Shown here in pieces: positions 6,250 through 8,699 of a stretch of 8,699 nucleotides of DNA (position 1 is the first letter of the stretch; each line of letters opens with the position of its first letter). The notes under the pieces are model-generated. The model searched no databases, had not been told where the DNA came from, and saw only the letters and a list, made by a program, of their open reading frames with translations. The stretch comes from Gammaproteobacteria bacterium (GTDB lineage: Bacteria > Pseudomonadota > Gammaproteobacteria > UWMA-0217). The position numbers were made by a program, and so were the translations under genes. Location: positions 1-8,699 of the forward strand of contig DRPO01000109.1 of NCBI GenBank assembly GCA_011330835.1, in the 5' to 3' direction.

Positions 6250-6291
6250 TAGGCCGTGGCGATCCCGCCGGCGCGGCGGGATCGGGCCTAC
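6250..6291 (-). repeat. REP-like/terminator-like palindrome overlapping the gyrA stop codon (copy D)
   Basis: The core is a perfect 10-base stem, GATCCCGCCG (6261-6270) with CGGCGGGATC (6274-6283), around a three-base loop. An outer six-base stem TAGGCC (6250-6255) with GGCCTA (6285-6290) encloses it with a small asymmetric bulge. Read on the minus strand it starts GTAGGCCCGATC, the same head as REP-like copies A and C apart from one base, and the TAG of that head is the gyrA stop codon. No T tract follows on the minus strand, so Rho-independent termination is uncertain; partial attenuation or 3'-end protection of gyrA mRNA is plausible. Confidence 0.65.
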
Positions 6292-8699
6292 GAATCTGCG
6301 TTGTCGCTTCCGGCAGGCTCATCGCCCGAATCAGCCTGCTCTTCCGTTTCGTCGTCTCCCAGGTTTTCGATCCGCTCGACCTCGACCAGGGTTTCATTTT
6401 TTCCGAGACGAATGAGCGTGACGCCCTGGGTGTTTCTGCCCACCGTGGAGATGCCCTCCGCCGGCGTCCGCACCAGCAGGCCGCCATTGGTGATCAGCAT
6501 GACCTCATCCTGTTCGCCGACCAGGGTCGCGCCGACGACCTTGCCGTTGCGCTCGCTGGTCTGGATGGCGATGACGCCCTGTCCGCCGCGATTCTGTACT
6601 GGATATTCAGACAGCGGCGTGCGCTTGCCGTAACCATGCTCGGTGGCGGTCAGCACCGCGCAGTCCACCGCCGGATCGAAAACCGCCAGCGAGATCACCT
6701 GCTGGCCTTCGCCCAGGCGAATGCCGCGCACGCCGCGCGCCACCCGCCCCATCGGACGAACATCGGACTCGTGGAAACGAATCGACTTGCCGGCGTTGGT
6801 AAACATCATGACATCCTGCTGGCCGTCGGTCAGTCGGACGCCCACCAGTTTGTCGCCATCGACCAGATCCAGCGCGATGATGCCATTGGCGCGGGGTCGC
6901 GAAAAATCCGCCAGCGGCGTTTTCTTGACCGTGCCATTGCGCGTCCCCATCAGCACATAGGAGCCTTCGGTATATTCCCTGACGGGCAAGATCGCCTGCA
7001 CCCGCTCGCCATCTTCCAGCGGCAGCAGATTGACGATGGGACGCCCTCGCGCGGCGCGGGACGCCAGCGGCAATTCATAGACCTTGAGCCAGTACACCTT
7101 GCCGGCGCTGGTGAAGCATAAAATGGTGTCGTGGGTGTTGGCCACGAACAGCTTTTCGATGAAGTCCTCATCCTTCATCTTGGTCGCCGCCTTGCCGCGG
7201 CCGCCGCGCCGTTGCGCGTGATAGTCCTCCAGCGGCTGCGCCTTGACATAGCCGGCCCGCGACAGCGTCACCACCACATCCTCTTCGCTGATCAGATCCT
7301 CCAGCGACAGATCCAGGTGGGATTCGATAATTTCGGTGCGGCGGTCATCGGCGAACTCATCCTTGACGGCGACCAGCTCCTCGCGGATGACCTCGGTCAG
7401 ACGGTCGGGATTGGAGAGAATTTCGATCAGACCGTGAATGCGCTTGATCAGCTCCTCGTATTCATTATTGATCTTGTCCTTTTCCAGCCCGGTGAGACGA
7501 TGCAGGCGCAGCTCCAGAATCGCCTGGGCCTGGGCCTCGGAGAGCCGATAACCGCCCTCCTGCAAACCGTATTCCTCGCCCAGATCATCGGGACGGCTGG
7601 CGTCGGAGCCGGCTCGCGCCAGCATGGCCGTGATCATGCCAGGCTCCCAGAGCCGCGAAAGCAGGCCTTCGCGCGCTTCCGCCGGCGAAGCGGACGCCTT
7701 GATCAGCTCGATCACCTCGTCGATATTGACCAGCGCGACCGCCAGTCCTTCCAGGATATGCGCCCGCTCCCGCGCCTTGCGCAATTCGTATATCGTGCGC
7801 CGGGTGACCACCTCGCGGCGATGCGCCAGAAACGCCTCCAGCGCCTGCTTGAGATCGAGCAACTGGGGCCGGCCATTGACCAGCGCCACCATATTGATCC
7901 CGAAAACGGTCTGCAACTGAGTGAGCTTGAACAGATTGTTCAGGACCACCTCGGCCACCTCGCCGCGCCGCAACTGGATGAGCATGCGCATGCCCTCCTT
8001 GTCCGACTCGTCGCGCAGTTCGGTGATGCCCTCGATTTTCTTTTCCTTGACCAGCTCGGCGATCTTCTCCAGCAACTTCGCCTTGTTGACCTGATACGGC
8101 AGCTCGGTAACGATGATCCTGTCGCCGCGACCGCCGCTGCTGTCGGTCTCGAAATGCGTGCGGGCGCGCATATAGATCTTGCCGCGTCCGGTCTTGTAGG
8201 CCTGGCGGATGCCCCGCGCGCCATTGATAAAGGCCGCCGTCGGAAAATCCGGCCCCGGCACATGCTCCATCAGGTCATCGATGGAGATCGAAGGATCGTC
8301 GATCACCGCCACGCAGGCGTCGACGATTTCACCCAGATTATGCGGCGGGATATTGGTCGCCATGCCCACCGCGATGCCCGCCGAGCCATTGACCAGCAGG
8401 TTCGGTATGCGCGACGGCAGCACCGCCGGCTCGAACTCCGACTCGTCATAATTGGGCTGGAACTCGACCGTCTCCTTGTCGATATCCATCAACAACTGGT
8501 GCGCGATCTTCGCCATGCGCACCTCGGTGTAGCGCATCGCCGCCGGCGAGTCGCCATCCACCGAGCCGAAGTTGCCCTGCCCGTCGATCAGCATGTAACG
8601 CAGTGAAAACGGCTGCGCCATCCGCACCATCGTGTCATAGATCGCGCTGTCGCCGTGCGGGTGATACTTACCCATGACATCGCCGACCACGCGCGCCGA
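6288..8699 (-). CDS. gyrA: DNA gyrase subunit A (N-terminus outside window)
   Basis: GyrA cleaves and rejoins DNA in the A2B2 gyrase that introduces negative supercoils. The window holds 803 residues plus the stop; the first visible residue aligns with about residue 66 of E. coli GyrA, so the full protein should be near 868 residues (E. coli 875). The catalytic tyrosine is Y57 of the visible part (AAMRYTEVR, E. coli Y122). The quinolone-resistance region HPHGDSAIYD has Ser and Asp at the E. coli 83 and 87 positions, the susceptible form. The GyrA box QRRGGRGK at visible residues 496-503 and the following repeated blades of the C-terminal beta-pinwheel mark this as GyrA and not ParC. The last 25 or so residues form an acidic tail (DDETEEQADSGDE). 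The stop TAG lies within a palindrome (6250-6291). gyrA ahead of serC is the usual order for this cluster. Confidence 0.98.
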   Translation of the reverse strand, partial: SARVVGDVMGKYHPHGDSAIYDTMVRMAQPFSLRYMLIDGQGNFGSVDGDSPAAMRYTEVRMAKIAHQLLMDIDKETVEFQPNYDESEFEPAVLPSRIPNLLVNGSAGIAVGMATNIPPHNLGEIVDACVAVIDDPSISIDDLMEHVPGPDFPTAAFINGARGIRQAYKTGRGKIYMRARTHFETDSSGGRGDRIIVTELPYQVNKAKLLEKIAELVKEKKIEGITELRDESDKEGMRMLIQLRRGEVAEVVLNNLFKLTQLQTVFGINMVALVNGRPQLLDLKQALEAFLAHRREVVTRRTIYELRKARERAHILEGLAVALVNIDEVIELIKASASPAEAREGLLSRLWEPGMITAMLARAGSDASRPDDLGEEYGLQEGGYRLSEAQAQAILELRLHRLTGLEKDKINNEYEELIKRIHGLIEILSNPDRLTEVIREELVAVKDEFADDRRTEIIESHLDLSLEDLISEEDVVVTLSRAGYVKAQPLEDYHAQRRGGRGKAATKMKDEDFIEKLFVANTHDTILCFTSAGKVYWLKVYELPLASRAARGRPIVNLLPLEDGERVQAILPVREYTEGSYVLMGTRNGTVKKTPLADFSRPRANGIIALDLVDGDKLVGVRLTDGQQDVMMFTNAGKSIRFHESDVRPMGRVARGVRGIRLGEGQQVISLAVFDPAVDCAVLTATEHGYGKRTPLSEYPVQNRGGQGVIAIQTSERNGKVVGATLVGEQDEVMLITNGGLLVRTPAEGISTVGRNTQGVTLIRLGKNETLVEVERIENLGDDETEEQADSGDEPAGSDNADS

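Noticed and set aside
6250..6290. A standard Rho-independent terminator after gyrA
   Set aside because: The stem is strong but no T tract follows on the transcribed strand, so I list it as a palindrome with possible attenuating effect.
6209..6487. An upstream extension of the serC frame giving a 453-residue protein
   Set aside because: It runs into gyrA in another frame and through the palindrome; SerC proteins begin at the NFSAGP segment directly after the ATG at 6208.
7131..8606. A 491-codon plus-strand open frame antisense to gyrA
   Set aside because: It is a shadow of the highly conserved gyrA coding strand with no domain motif and no credible ribosome-binding site.
8630..8655. Possible quinolone-resistance substitutions in gyrA
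   Set aside because: The residues matching E. coli Ser83 and Asp87 are Ser and Asp, so no classical resistance change is present.

Overview
The window comes from a GC-rich proteobacterium, most likely a gammaproteobacterium. This is inferred from gene order and from the close collinearity of the gyrase A chain with E. coli GyrA. All seven genes lie on the minus strand, so transcription runs from high to low coordinates. The order is gyrA (5' end missing), serC, serA, pheA, hisC, tyrA, then aroA (3' end missing). This is the conserved 'aromatic supraoperon' of Pseudomonas-like and related bacteria, with serA inserted between serC and pheA.

Region 6288-8699 holds the GyrA subunit of DNA gyrase. 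A 79-base gap with a strong GC-rich palindrome separates it from serC. From 6208 down to 885 five genes are packed tightly: serC and serA overlap by 8 bases, serA and pheA are 18 bases apart, pheA and hisC share one base, and hisC and tyrA share an ATGA overlap. This spacing implies one transcript with translational coupling. SerA and SerC carry out the first two steps from 3-phosphoglycerate to phosphoserine. PheA (chorismate mutase/prephenate dehydratase), TyrA (prephenate dehydrogenase) and HisC (an aminotransferase acting on histidinol phosphate and probably aromatic keto acids) form the phenylalanine and tyrosine branches. AroA makes the chorismate precursor upstream of both branches.

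Region 550-884, between tyrA and aroA, has no credible gene. It is built almost entirely of palindromes: three REP-like units sharing a GTAGGCCTGAT-type head, a GC-rich hairpin pair, and a 73-base nested inverted repeat of the widespread GTCATTCC...GGAATCCAG kind. A fourth REP-like palindrome with a similar head sits between gyrA and serC and overlaps the gyrA stop codon.

I see no transposase, phage gene, CRISPR array, tRNA or rRNA, and no undescribed multi-gene system. The points most worth a second look are the repeat cluster, the subfamily and placement of serA, and the class II-like motifs in AroA.
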